From: Kitasatospora sp052076145
GTDB lineage: Bacteria > Actinomycetota > Actinomycetes > Streptomycetales > Streptomycetaceae
DNA: 64,000 nt
Assembly (NCBI RefSeq): GCF_052076145.1
Contig: NZ_CP197246.1
Span: 496,001-560,000 of the forward strand
Direction of reading: 5' to 3'
This document shows, in pieces, positions 18,301 through 25,633 of the stretch; positions within the stretch are counted from its first letter, which is position 1; every line of letters starts with the position of its first letter. Both the position numbers and the translations under genes were made by a program. The notes under the pieces are model-generated. The model saw only the letters and a program-made list of their open reading frames with translations. It searched no databases and was not told the DNA's origin.

Positions 18301-19944
18301 GGCCTGCTCCAGGGCGGCGGTGGCGGCCTTCTCGGCGTCGGCGGCGTGCAGGGCGGCGCGGGCCGGGTCCGGCTCGGCGGTGGAGCCGTCGATCCAGCCA
18401 GCCTCGACGGCGGCCTGGGTCTCCTGCTCGACCTCGGCGAGGCGCTGGCGCAGGTGCTCGGCCTCGCTGCGGGCCTTCTGGGCGGCCGTCGCGGCGGCGG
18501 TGGCCTCGCTCTGCGCGGTGGAGCCGTCCTGCTGGAGCTCCTCGGCGCGCAGCTCCTCCTGGTCGGCCCGGGTCTCGGCGGCGAGCGCGGCCGTCTCCAG
18601 GGCGCGGGCGAGCGCCCCGGCGGCGCGGGCGCGGGCGGCGAGCGCGGGCGCGGCGTCCAACTCGGCCTCGCGGATCGCGACGGCGACCCGGGCGACGCGG
18701 TCGGCGGCGGCGCGGTGGCGCAGTACGGCCTCGGCGGCCTGCCAGGCGGAGTGCAGCGTACGGGCCTCGGTCAGCTCGCGGCGCAGCCCGGCGGCCTCGG
18801 CGGTGGCGGCGGCCAGGCCCAGGGTGGCGTGCCGGTGGGTGAGCTCGGCGGTGATCAGGGAGTGCCGGGTGCGGTCGCTCTCGGCGGCGGTGACGGCGCT
18901 CGCGGCGGCGGCGACCTCGATGGCGAGGTCCTGGGCGCGCTCGCGCTCGGCGCCCGCGCGGGCGGCCAGGCTGTGGGCGAGCCGGCGGGTGCGGCGCTCG
19001 GCGGTGCGGTGGGTCTCGCGGACGGACTCGCGGGCGGCGGTGGCGTCGACGATCCGCTGCAGCAGGTCGAGCGAGCCTGCGGTGAAGTCGCGCTCGGCGG
19101 TGAGTTCGGCGCGGCGGCCGAGCTTGGCGGCGAAGCCGTGGACGAGGTCGGCGAGCCCGTCGGTGTCGCGGGTGTCGGTGACGGCGCGCAGCAGCAGGTC
19201 GGTGAAGTCGGCGTCGTGCTTGACGGCGAAGAGGCCGGCGGCCTCGCCCTCGTCGGCGTTCATCTCGCGCTGATAGCGGAAGAGTTCGGGGTCGAGCCCG
19301 AGGTCGCCGAGGTGCTCCGTCCAGCGGTCGTGGCCGTCCTCGAAGGTGAGGTCGAGGTACGGGTGCGCCTTCCCGGCCTCGGTGAGGGCGTCGCGGAAGC
19401 CCTTCATGGTGCGGCGCCGCCCCCGGGCCTTCTGGTCACCGGCGAGGCTGACCCGCTCGGCGACGGGCAGCGAGTCGAGCGTCAGGCCGGGGCCGGGCCG
19501 GAAGGAGTACCACGTCTCGGCGAACTTGCGCGGGTCGGAGGAGACCTGGCGCCCGCGCCACTCGCTGACCTTGCCGACCACGATCAGCTCGCCGGTGACG
19601 GTGTGCTGCCACTCCAGCGCGACGTGCCCGCAGTCGTCGGCGAGCAGGAACTTCCGCAGCACGCCCGAGCTGGCGCCGCCGAGGGTGTTGCGGTGGCCCG
19701 GCAGCATCACCGAGAAGATCAGCTTGAGCAGGACGGACTTGCCGCCGCCGTTCTCCAGGAAGAGCACCCCGGCCGGGGCCGGGCGGCGCGGCGGCCCGTC
19801 CGGCTGCTCGCCGAACAGCCCCGGCTGCTGCGGCGCCGGTGCGGCCACCGGCTCGCCGACGCCGCGCAGGTCGAGCACCGTGTCGGCGTAGCGGGCACCG
19901 GCAGGTCCGATCGAGTACAGGCGGACCCGGTTGAGCTCGTACAT
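15391..19944 (-). CDS. SMC-like ATPase of a MukBEF/Wadjet-type condensin (MukB/JetC-like)
   Basis: A 1517-residue protein with SMC architecture, close to MukB in length. The N-terminal head has the phosphate loop FLENGGGKSVLLK (residues 62-74); two long Ala/Glu/Arg-rich coiled-coil stretches flank a globular region at about residues 640-770 that sits where an SMC hinge should. The C-terminal head has the signature FSGGQLLTAAIAL (about 1379) and Walker B LFLDNP (about 1415). Position 1 of GxNGxGKS is Leu, and Asn replaces the usual catalytic Glu after the Walker B Asp. It is the last of three minus-strand genes, 30 bases after the MukE-like gene, with AGGAAAG before ATG 19944. Role inferred: DNA loop extrusion in chromosome organisation or plasmid defence. 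No JetD-like nuclease gene is adjacent. Confidence 0.8.
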   Translation of the reverse strand: MYELNRVRLYSIGPAGARYADTVLDLRGVGEPVAAPAPQQPGLFGEQPDGPPRRPAPAGVLFLENGGGKSVLLKLIFSVMLPGHRNTLGGASSGVLRKFLLADDCGHVALEWQHTVTGELIVVGKVSEWRGRQVSSDPRKFAETWYSFRPGPGLTLDSLPVAERVSLAGDQKARGRRRTMKGFRDALTEAGKAHPYLDLTFEDGHDRWTEHLGDLGLDPELFRYQREMNADEGEAAGLFAVKHDADFTDLLLRAVTDTRDTDGLADLVHGFAAKLGRRAELTAERDFTAGSLDLLQRIVDATAARESVRETHRTAERRTRRLAHSLAARAGAERERAQDLAIEVAAAASAVTAAESDRTRHSLITAELTHRHATLGLAAATAEAAGLRRELTEARTLHSAWQAAEAVLRHRAAADRVARVAVAIREAELDAAPALAARARAAGALARALETAALAAETRADQEELRAEELQQDGSTAQSEATAAATAAQKARSEAEHLRQRLAEVEQETQAAVEAGWIDGSTAEPDPARAALHAADAEKAATAALEQARAAAEQSAARLRETAAAEGRAELAAARASDAYKDAHRALAAEQRTAAQLAAEPRLAELLSLQPYQDGAEGVLTPAILDAAAQDLREQLDQSVATAERTLFDLRTAAADDSRILAALGDGGLLPPGPDVLATVEYLGEHGVPALPGWRYLAQSVDPADHDAILAARPELVDGVVVTDPASLERARETLQAAALLPRSTVAVGTAAALIAPIADQPPFFLVPPNPAMHDERAADDERRELRTRATAREEHIRELAARLGGDRALASRLASWQQQCPPGTLAELTEAARAAAAQAETAAAELTTLRAEHTEAETDHAAAAYAHEERREAAQRTRRRADALAGLAFRLRERANWTRRSRELAEDAAECDRRQTACAERARTCDEDRRAAQRAADDARRTARTLRAERAELSATAEPVDAGEPPASLPALREAYRAASQLYEKVGVGADLRAEQARAEGDAAASVTELDRLTNKVRTRAEELLASPDGADGPARQAAAGRAEDLVATIEARSATASEQLGRLRGEAERSAPVSGEAHTELPEDLVPTDPEHAQLLLRTATTRLAERREWLETARTEHADLQRTLDTAQSAAADFDEAAAQLRDGLRDHTPEEPEQPAEPYLGHLAEARGTAADTRRTLRTAAAELTAAELAVRDASDGLIRHANAARYEAVRTPARQQIRELPAAALPDHAAAWAVAFAPRLRVLTDELAQLERNRGSIVDRLRGLVESSLATLRAAQRLSRLPEGLGEWSGQEFLRIRFDDPDHALLVERLGEVIDEATSAAVRKNSDLRRDGMSLLLRGVAAAIGPKGVSVEILKPDAVLRAERVSVGQMSDVFSGGQLLTAAIALYCTMAALRANDRGQSQLRHAGTLFLDNPIGRANATYLLELQRAVADALGVQLIYTTGLFDTTALAEFPLVIRLRNDADLRAGLKYISVEEHLRPGLPAPQDPDGPAIHGEITATRMFKRPAEPAAG

Positions 19945-19974
19945 GAAGTGTGATCTTTCCTGGACAGGCTGGAT

Positions 19975-20844
19975 CTAGAGCGAGTGGAACGGCAGGCCGG
20001 CGTCGGCGACCAGGTCGTCGGTGTGGTCGGCGGGCATCAGCGTCGGGGTGCCGTCGCTGACGGCGACCACGCCGAGGTCGAGCAGCTCGGCCATCGCGGC
20101 GCCGCCCGCCAGGTCGCGGACCTGGAGCTGGTAGCGGGCGGTGGTGCGGTAGGTGCCGCCGGCGTCGTCGGAGGTCTTCTGCAGGAAGCCGGAGTCGACC
20201 AGGAACAGCACCGCCTTGGAGACGATCCCGATGGTCGAGCCGGAGAGTCGGCGGGCGTCCTTGGTCGCGCCGGTCGCGCTGCGGCGGGCCCAGACCCGCC
20301 AGGCCGCCTCCAGCCCCGGGGCGTCGCTCACCGGGTCGGTGTTGGCGCCGTCGGCGTCGGCCCGCTCCGCCAGCCTGCGGCACGCCTGGCGGACGAACGC
20401 GTCCACGCCGTTGGTGGTGATCCGCCCGAGGTACCCGTCGTCCGCAAGGTCCTCGGGCCGGGGGAAGGCCATCGCGGCCACCGCGAGGTGCGCCAGGCCG
20501 TGCAGGAACCGGTCGGTGGACTCGCTGGCGGCCCGCCGCGAGTAGTCGCCCATCCGGACGGCGAACACCGAGTCCTCGGCCGCCGCCACGGCCATCCCGG
20601 CCCGGGGCGACACCTCCAGCACCACCAGCCCCATCCCGGTCGCGACAGCATCCGCGAGCCGGGCGAACCCCGGGTCCTCGCGGTACCGGCGGACCAGCTC
20701 GGCGTACTCCGCGTCACGCGCCGGGAGCAGCTTCGCCTGGAGCCCGAACGAGACCAGCCGCGCGGCATCGGCGACGTCGGCGGGGGTCAGGGCAGCGGGG
20801 GCCGCTGCGGGGACGGCCTCGTCCGTGTCAGGGGTGGTGGTCAC
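19975..20844 (-). CDS. MukE/JetB-like condensin subunit (predicted)
   Basis: A 289-residue, mostly helical protein with no recognised catalytic motif. Two stretches look like winged helices: about residues 25-130, and 185-260 (TIGIVSKAVLFLVDSGFLQK, then the beta-wing TYRTTARYQLQVRDLAG). Tandem winged helices in a protein of this size between a kleisin-like and an SMC-like gene are what MukE, MksE and JetB subunits look like. GTG 20844 starts 64 bases after the upstream gene. Assignment rests on architecture and gene order, not on clear sequence identity. Confidence 0.6.
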   Translation of the reverse strand: MTTTPDTDEAVPAAAPAALTPADVADAARLVSFGLQAKLLPARDAEYAELVRRYREDPGFARLADAVATGMGLVVLEVSPRAGMAVAAAEDSVFAVRMGDYSRRAASESTDRFLHGLAHLAVAAMAFPRPEDLADDGYLGRITTNGVDAFVRQACRRLAERADADGANTDPVSDAPGLEAAWRVWARRSATGATKDARRLSGSTIGIVSKAVLFLVDSGFLQKTSDDAGGTYRTTARYQLQVRDLAGGAAMAELLDLGVVAVSDGTPTLMPADHTDDLVADAGLPFHSL

Positions 20845-20908
20845 GGACGTGGCTCCTTGATGAGCTGACGGTGGATGTTCAGGGGAGGTGCAACCTTGCG
20901 TCGCGGCA

Positions 20909-22450
20909 TCAGGCCGCGTCCTTGCGGTCGGCGGCCATGCCGGCTGCGTCGAGGAGGGCGCTGCCGACGATGAGGTCGGCGCCGCCGAATTCGGGGTCGT
21001 CGAGGGGGGTGCCGTCGTCGACGGCGAAGAGGAGGCGCTCCTCGCCTTGGCGGTAGGCGGTGCCGACGGGCGGGCTGGCGGCGTGGACGGCGAGCAGGGC
21101 GACGAGGTACGGGAGTTCCGGGTCCTGGCGGCGGGCTTCGGCGAGGAGGCCGGAGAGGCGGCGCGGGGCGTCGGCGGGGAGGTCGAGGAGGACCAGGGCG
21201 GCTTCGAGCTGGGCCTCGGAGAAGCGGCTGTCGTCGGGGGTGGCGACCAGATCCGGGTCGGGCAGCTCCGCGCCGAGGTGCTCGCGCTCGACCGGCGGGG
21301 TGAGCAGCAGCTCGACCAGGTCGGCGACCCGGACGGAGACGGGGGTGCGCAGGCCGATGCCCTGGGCGAAGAAGGCGTCGGTGGGCCGCGTCGCCTGCGC
21401 TATCGGCAGGCCGAGGAGGGGGGCGAGCAGCTGGCCGTAGAGGTCGATGCCGCTGCGGGCGGCGGGGGCGGCGAAGGCCTGGCGGTCCTGCTCGGCGCGG
21501 AACAGCGGCCCGGCCTCCAGGAGGCGGGTCTGGAGCTGGGTGTGCCGGCGGATGCAGTCCTTGACGATGTCGACGAGCTCGGCGGCGCGGCGCTTGTGCT
21601 CCTGGTCCTCGGCCTCGTCCCGGGCCTTGCGGATGTTGGTGAGGATCGCGTTCTCGTGCCGGTAGCGGTCGGCGATGTGGTCGAGCGCCTCGTCGATCAG
21701 GTCGGGGACGGCCTGCATCCAGTCGACGGCGCGGACGTTGCGCCGGGTCGCCTCCAGGGCGCGCCGCAGCGTCTCGGCGTACTGGACGGTGCGGTAGCGG
21801 GCCTGCTCGGCGGCGAGCTGGGCGTCGGCCAGGCGGCCGCGCCGGATCAGCACCTCCAGCTTGACCTCGGCGGCGATCTGGGCCGAGGTCACGTCGGTGT
21901 CGAGGGCGCCGACCAGCACGTTGACGGCCTCGTCGGTGCTGCGCAGGTAGACGCCGCCGTCCGGGCCGGGCACCTCCTCCAGCAGCTTGAAGTCGTAGTC
22001 GCGCCTGACGTACGTGCCGTCGGAGCCGAAGGTGCCGTAGACGGCGCGGAAGCCCCGGTCGACGCTGCCGACGTTGATCAGCGACTCCAGCACCCAGCGG
22101 GCGACGCGCTCATGCTCGACGACCGGACGGGCCGGGTTCTGGGCGGCGACGCGGGGCAGCAGGCGGCCGAGGACTATGTCGCGGTCGGCGCCGGTGTCGA
22201 AGTCCATGTTGAGCGTGACGAGGTCGATGACGGCGAGGCCGATCTCGGCCATCGCGTACGAGCCGTACTCGCCGGCCAGGTTGACCTTGCGGCTCTCCAG
22301 GTCGTGCAGCGGCGCGGTGCAGGCCAGCGCCTTGAGCCGACGGGCGAGCCCCTCGTCGGCTGCGGGGCCGGGGGCGGGCCGGGCGGGCCCGGCGGGCGGC
22401 CTGGGCGTGGGGTCGGCCGGCCAGGTTGGCTGGTCTGCGATGGCGGTCAC
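20909..22450 (-). CDS. MukF/JetA-like kleisin subunit (predicted)
   Basis: A 513-residue protein. The N-terminal third looks like a winged helix (RLKALACTAPLHDLESRKVN to the YVRRDYDFKLLEEV region); a mid part is long helices (SAQIAAEVKLEVLIRRGRLA, ALEATRRNVRAVDWMQAVPD, KRRAAELVDIVKDCIRRHTQ); the C-terminus contains LFAVDDGTPLDDPEF. This is the order in MukF/MksF/JetA kleisins. First gene of the condensin operon; GTG 22450 or TTG 22459 are possible starts and neither has a ribosome site. The long open frame above 22450 overlaps the divergent membrane protein gene and is not credible as coding. Confidence 0.6.
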   Translation of the reverse strand: MTAIADQPTWPADPTPRPPAGPARPAPGPAADEGLARRLKALACTAPLHDLESRKVNLAGEYGSYAMAEIGLAVIDLVTLNMDFDTGADRDIVLGRLLPRVAAQNPARPVVEHERVARWVLESLINVGSVDRGFRAVYGTFGSDGTYVRRDYDFKLLEEVPGPDGGVYLRSTDEAVNVLVGALDTDVTSAQIAAEVKLEVLIRRGRLADAQLAAEQARYRTVQYAETLRRALEATRRNVRAVDWMQAVPDLIDEALDHIADRYRHENAILTNIRKARDEAEDQEHKRRAAELVDIVKDCIRRHTQLQTRLLEAGPLFRAEQDRQAFAAPAARSGIDLYGQLLAPLLGLPIAQATRPTDAFFAQGIGLRTPVSVRVADLVELLLTPPVEREHLGAELPDPDLVATPDDSRFSEAQLEAALVLLDLPADAPRRLSGLLAEARRQDPELPYLVALLAVHAASPPVGTAYRQGEERLLFAVDDGTPLDDPEFGGADLIVGSALLDAAGMAADRKDAA

Positions 22451-22524
22451 GGTGGACAAGATTAGAGGTTCGCACCGACAAGGTCCGAAACGAGCCTTCT
22501 TGTACCGGTTCCGGGGAGCCCGCA

Positions 22525-22554
22525 ACCCCGGTTTGAACGCGTTCAAACCGGGGT
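22525..22554. promoter_or_regulatory. Perfect 30-bp palindrome in the divergent gap
   Basis: A gapless 30-base palindrome with core TTTGAACGCGTTCAAA flanked by ACCCCGG and its complement. It lies 75 bases upstream of the condensin operon and 66 bases upstream of the divergent membrane protein gene. The central CG step and near-TGAACGCGTTCA core are reminiscent of LacI/GalR-family operators. No such regulator gene is adjacent. Confidence 0.8.
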
Positions 22555-22570
22555 CTAGAGTCGCCGTGAC

Positions 22571-22595
22571 GCCGCCGGAGTACGGCTCCGGCGGC
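22571..22595 (+). promoter_or_regulatory. Hairpin in the leader of the membrane protein gene
   Basis: GCCGCCGGAG, loop TACGG, CTCCGGCGGC: a perfect ten-base stem 25 bases before ATG 22620. There is no T-tract. It could affect translation of the plus-strand transcript or be part of the control region. Confidence 0.5.
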
Positions 22596-22619
22596 CCGAC
22601 CCGGCATGGGGGTTTCCTG

Positions 22620-23189
22620 ATGAGCGACTCGAGCGACTCCACGGTGGACGGCAGGGCGGGGGACGGCAGGGCGGCGGGGGACGCCGCGGCGACCGCTCGG
22701 GCCGTGCGGCGCTGGCTGTGGGTCTTCGTGGTCTGCCTGGCACTCAGCGGCCTGACGGCCTTCCCGCTCCAGAGCGAGACCCGCTGGCTCGCCGAGGCCG
22801 TCGACGGCTCGCCCGTCGCCGCGCACTTCCCCGCCCTCGCCGACTGGGTGGTGCGGGTGCGGGACGGCGTGGCCGACACCAACGCCCGCTACCCCTTCCT
22901 CGCCTACGGCACCGACTGGCCGGCCTTCGCCCATCTGGCCATCGCCGTCGCGCTCTGGGGGCCGCTGCGCGACCCGGTGCGCAACGTCTGGGTGATCAAG
23001 TGGGCGATGGTCACCTGCGCGGGCATCATCCCGCTGGCGCTGATCTGCGGTCCGCTGCGCGGGATCCCGCTGTACTGGCGGTTTGTCGACATGTCGTTCG
23101 GCGTGGTCGGGGTGGTGCCGCTGCTGATCGTGCTGCGCGGCATCCGGCGGCTGGAGTGGTCGGCGGCGGTCGCCACGAGGGCCGCTTGA
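22620..23189 (+). CDS. Four-helix membrane protein, unknown function
   Basis: A 189-residue integral membrane protein. After a Ser/Asp/Gly-rich, disordered N-terminus, hydrophobic segments are at WVFVVCLALSGLTAF, FAHLAIAVALWGP, KWAMVTCAGIIPLALICG and FGVVGVVPLLIVL. A short extracytoplasmic-looking loop lies between helices 1 and 2. I do not recognise a family with certainty. It diverges from the condensin operon across the 30-bp palindrome, so common regulation is possible; a functional link is only suggested by this arrangement. Confidence 0.75.
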   Translation: MSDSSDSTVDGRAGDGRAAGDAAATARAVRRWLWVFVVCLALSGLTAFPLQSETRWLAEAVDGSPVAAHFPALADWVVRVRDGVADTNARYPFLAYGTDWPAFAHLAIAVALWGPLRDPVRNVWVIKWAMVTCAGIIPLALICGPLRGIPLYWRFVDMSFGVVGVVPLLIVLRGIRRLEWSAAVATRAA

Positions 23190-23319
23190 GAAACGTTCCG
23201 CCGGTCGGGGGAGTGTGTGCCGCCAGGTGTGCGCTCCGGGCCCGGGTCAGGTGCACGGGCGCCTGCGGGCAGGCCCTACGATCACCCCAGGGAAGTTGGC
23301 GCGGAAGACAGGTCGTGGT

Positions 23320-24096
23320 GTGGCCGATTCGGTGATCGATCTCAATGCGGACCTCGGCGAGGGGTTCGGACGCTGGACGCTGACCGACGACGAGGCCCTG
23401 CTCTCGGTGGTGACCAGCGCCAACGTCGCCTGCGGCTTCCACGCCGGTGACCCCTCGACCATGCGCCGGGTCTGCGCCCTGGCCGCCGAGCGCGGAGTAC
23501 GGATCGGCGCCCAGGTCTCCTACCGTGACCTCGCCGGATTCGGCCGCCGCGCGATGGACGTCCCCTCCGAGGAGCTGGCCGACGAGATCGCGTACCAGAT
23601 CGGCGCCCTCCAGGTCTTCGCCCGTGCGGCTGGCTCGCGGGTCAGCTACGTCAAGCCGCACGGCGCCCTCTACAACCGGGTGGTCGGCGACTCCGAGCAG
23701 GCCGAGGCGGTCGTCGCCGGCGTGCTGCGGGCGGGCGCCGTCTGCGACGGGCCGCTGCCGGTGCTGGGGCTGCCGGGCTCGCGACTGCTGATGGTCGCCG
23801 AGGGCGTCGGGCTGCCGGTCGTCACCGAGGCCTTCGCCGACCGGGCGTACACCTGGGCGGGCACGCTGGTGCCGCGCCGCGACCCCGACGCCGTGGTGCA
23901 CGACCCCGAGGCGGTGATCGCCCGCGCGGTCGGCCTGGCCCGCGACAAGCAGGTCACAGCCGTCGGCGGCGAGCTGGTCTCGGTCGAGGCCCGCTCGCTC
24001 TGCGTGCACGGCGACACCCCCGGCGCCGCCCAGCTGGCCTGGCGGGTGCGGGGGGCGCTCGCCTCGGCCGGAGTCCGGGTGGAGGCGTTCGTCTGA
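23320..24096 (+). CDS. pxpA: 5-oxoprolinase subunit A (LamB/YcsF)
   Basis: A 258-residue LamB/YcsF protein, the subunit of ATP-dependent 5-oxoprolinase PxpABC that opens and hydrolyses pyroglutamate to glutamate. Motifs: IDLNADLGEGFG, SANVACGFHAGDP, KPHGALYNRVV and the C-terminal CVHGDTPGA. GTG 23320 was chosen because the family begins right there; the frame is open about 35 codons upstream without similarity. Its stop overlaps the start of pxpB (TGATG). Confidence 0.95.
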   Translation: MADSVIDLNADLGEGFGRWTLTDDEALLSVVTSANVACGFHAGDPSTMRRVCALAAERGVRIGAQVSYRDLAGFGRRAMDVPSEELADEIAYQIGALQVFARAAGSRVSYVKPHGALYNRVVGDSEQAEAVVAGVLRAGAVCDGPLPVLGLPGSRLLMVAEGVGLPVVTEAFADRAYTWAGTLVPRRDPDAVVHDPEAVIARAVGLARDKQVTAVGGELVSVEARSLCVHGDTPGAAQLAWRVRGALASAGVRVEAFV

Positions 24097-24728
24097 TGGC
24101 GGCGGCAGGGTCGATCACGGTACGGCTGGTCGGGGCGCACGCCCTGCTGCTGGAGACCGACACGACCGGGCGCGTCGCCGCGTTGTACGCCGAGCTGCTG
24201 GCCCGGCGGGCGGAGCTGCCCGAGGTCGGCGAGATCGTCCCGGCCGCCCGGACGGTGCTGCTGGACGGCGTCGCCGACCCGGCCGCACTGGCCCGGCAGC
24301 TCGCCTCCTGGCAGGTGCCGGACCGGCCGCCCGCCGCCGGGCCGCTGATCGAGGTGCCGACGGTCTACGACGGCCCCGACCTCGACGAGGTCGCCGGGCT
24401 CTGGGGGGTCTCGGCGGAAGCCGCCGTGCGCATCCACACCGAGCCCGAGTACCGCGTCGCCTTCTGCGGCTTCGCCCCGGGCTTCGGCTACCTGACCGGC
24501 CTGGCGGACCACTACGGGGTGCCCCGCCGGGCCACCCCGCGCAGCGCCGTCCCGGCAGGGTCGGTCGCGCTCGCGGGCCTCTACACCGGCGTCTACCCCC
24601 GGCCATCCCCCGGCGGGTGGCAGCTGGTCGGGCGCACCGCCCTCACCCTCTGGGACACCGGGCGGACACCGGCGGCGCTGCTCGCGCCCGGGACTCGGGT
24701 GCGGTTCACCGCCGTTCGAGACAGCTAG
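24096..24728 (+). CDS. pxpB: 5-oxoprolinase subunit B (KipI-like)
   Basis: A 210-residue KipI/PxpB protein, cyclophilin-like fold, part of the 5-oxoprolinase complex. Typical motifs are IEVPTVYDGPDLDEVA, YRVAFCGFAPGFGYL, PRSAVPAGSVALAG and YPRPSPGGWQLVGRT. ATG 24096 overlaps the pxpA stop codon by one base, so translation is coupled. In Bacillus the homologue KipI inhibits the sporulation kinase KinA, but with pxpA and pxpC beside it the metabolic role is the safe reading. Confidence 0.94.
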   Translation: MAAAGSITVRLVGAHALLLETDTTGRVAALYAELLARRAELPEVGEIVPAARTVLLDGVADPAALARQLASWQVPDRPPAAGPLIEVPTVYDGPDLDEVAGLWGVSAEAAVRIHTEPEYRVAFCGFAPGFGYLTGLADHYGVPRRATPRSAVPAGSVALAGLYTGVYPRPSPGGWQLVGRTALTLWDTGRTPAALLAPGTRVRFTAVRDS

Positions 24729-24742
24729 GGGGTACGGGGGGC

Positions 24743-25591
24743 GTGCTGGAGGTCGTACGGCCGGGGCCGTTGACGACGGTGCAGGATCTGGGGCGGCGCG
24801 GGGTCGCCCACCTCGGCGTGCCCAGGGCCGGGGCGCTCGACCTGCCGGCCCTGCTGGCCGCCAACCGGCTGCTCGGCAACCCGGCCGGGGCCGCCGCACT
24901 GGAGACCACGGTCGGTGGCGTCGCGGTGCGGGCACTGACGACGGTGGTGATCGCCGTGACCGGGGCACCCGCGCCGGTGCGGGTCGGCGGGCGGGCGGCG
25001 GCGTGGGGCACGGCGGTGCCGGTGCGCGCCGGGGAGCTGGTCGAGGTCGGGCCCGCCACGTACGGCGTGCGGAGTTACCTCGCGGTGGCGGGCGGCATCG
25101 CGGTGCCCGAACTCCTCGGGAGCCGGTCGGCCGACCTGCTCTCCGGGCTCGGCCCCGCACCGCTCCGGGCCGGCGGCCTGCTGCCGGTCGGCCCCGCGCC
25201 GGACGGCCCGGCCGCCGAACTCGTCCCGCTGCCCGGCCCGCCCACCGAGCTCGTACTCCGCCTGCAACCGGGCCCCCGGGCCGACTGGTTCACGCCCGAG
25301 GCACTGGCCGGCCTCCCCCGCGCCCGCTACCGCGTCGCGGCCGCCAGCAACCGGATCGCCCTACGGACGGACGGCCCCGCCCTGACGCGGGCCCGCACCG
25401 GCGAACTCCCGAGCGAGGGCATGGTCCTCGGCGCCGTCCAAGTCCCGCCCGACGGCCGCCCGGTGATCTTCCTCGCCGACCACCCCACCACCGGTGGCTA
25501 CCCCGTCATCGGCGTCGTCCCCGAGCCCGACCTCCCCGCCGCAGCCCAGGCCCGCCCGGGGACACCCCTGCGCTTCACGCTCGGCTGCTGA
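24743..25591 (+). CDS. pxpC: 5-oxoprolinase subunit C (KipA-like)
   Basis: A 282-residue biotin-dependent carboxyltransferase-like (KipA/PxpC) protein completing the PxpABC complex. Motifs: PGPLTTVQDLGRRGVAHLGV at the N-terminus, RSYLAVAGGIAVPELLGSRS, and near the end EGMVLGAVQVPPDGRPVIFL with DHPTTGGYPVIG. It starts with GTG 24743, 14 bases after pxpB. The three-gene order is the usual bacterial one. Confidence 0.94.
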   Translation: MLEVVRPGPLTTVQDLGRRGVAHLGVPRAGALDLPALLAANRLLGNPAGAAALETTVGGVAVRALTTVVIAVTGAPAPVRVGGRAAAWGTAVPVRAGELVEVGPATYGVRSYLAVAGGIAVPELLGSRSADLLSGLGPAPLRAGGLLPVGPAPDGPAAELVPLPGPPTELVLRLQPGPRADWFTPEALAGLPRARYRVAAASNRIALRTDGPALTRARTGELPSEGMVLGAVQVPPDGRPVIFLADHPTTGGYPVIGVVPEPDLPAAAQARPGTPLRFTLGC

Positions 25592-25633
25592 CCCACTGCC
25601 GGCCGGCGGGCTTGCGGGCTTCCTGATGCCGGT

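Noticed and set aside
15448..19953. A 1501-codon open frame on the plus strand opposite the SMC-like gene
   Set aside because: It is Gly/Ala/Arg/Val-rich with no domain and mirrors the GC-rich SMC gene codon for codon; the minus-strand frame has clear ATPase motifs.
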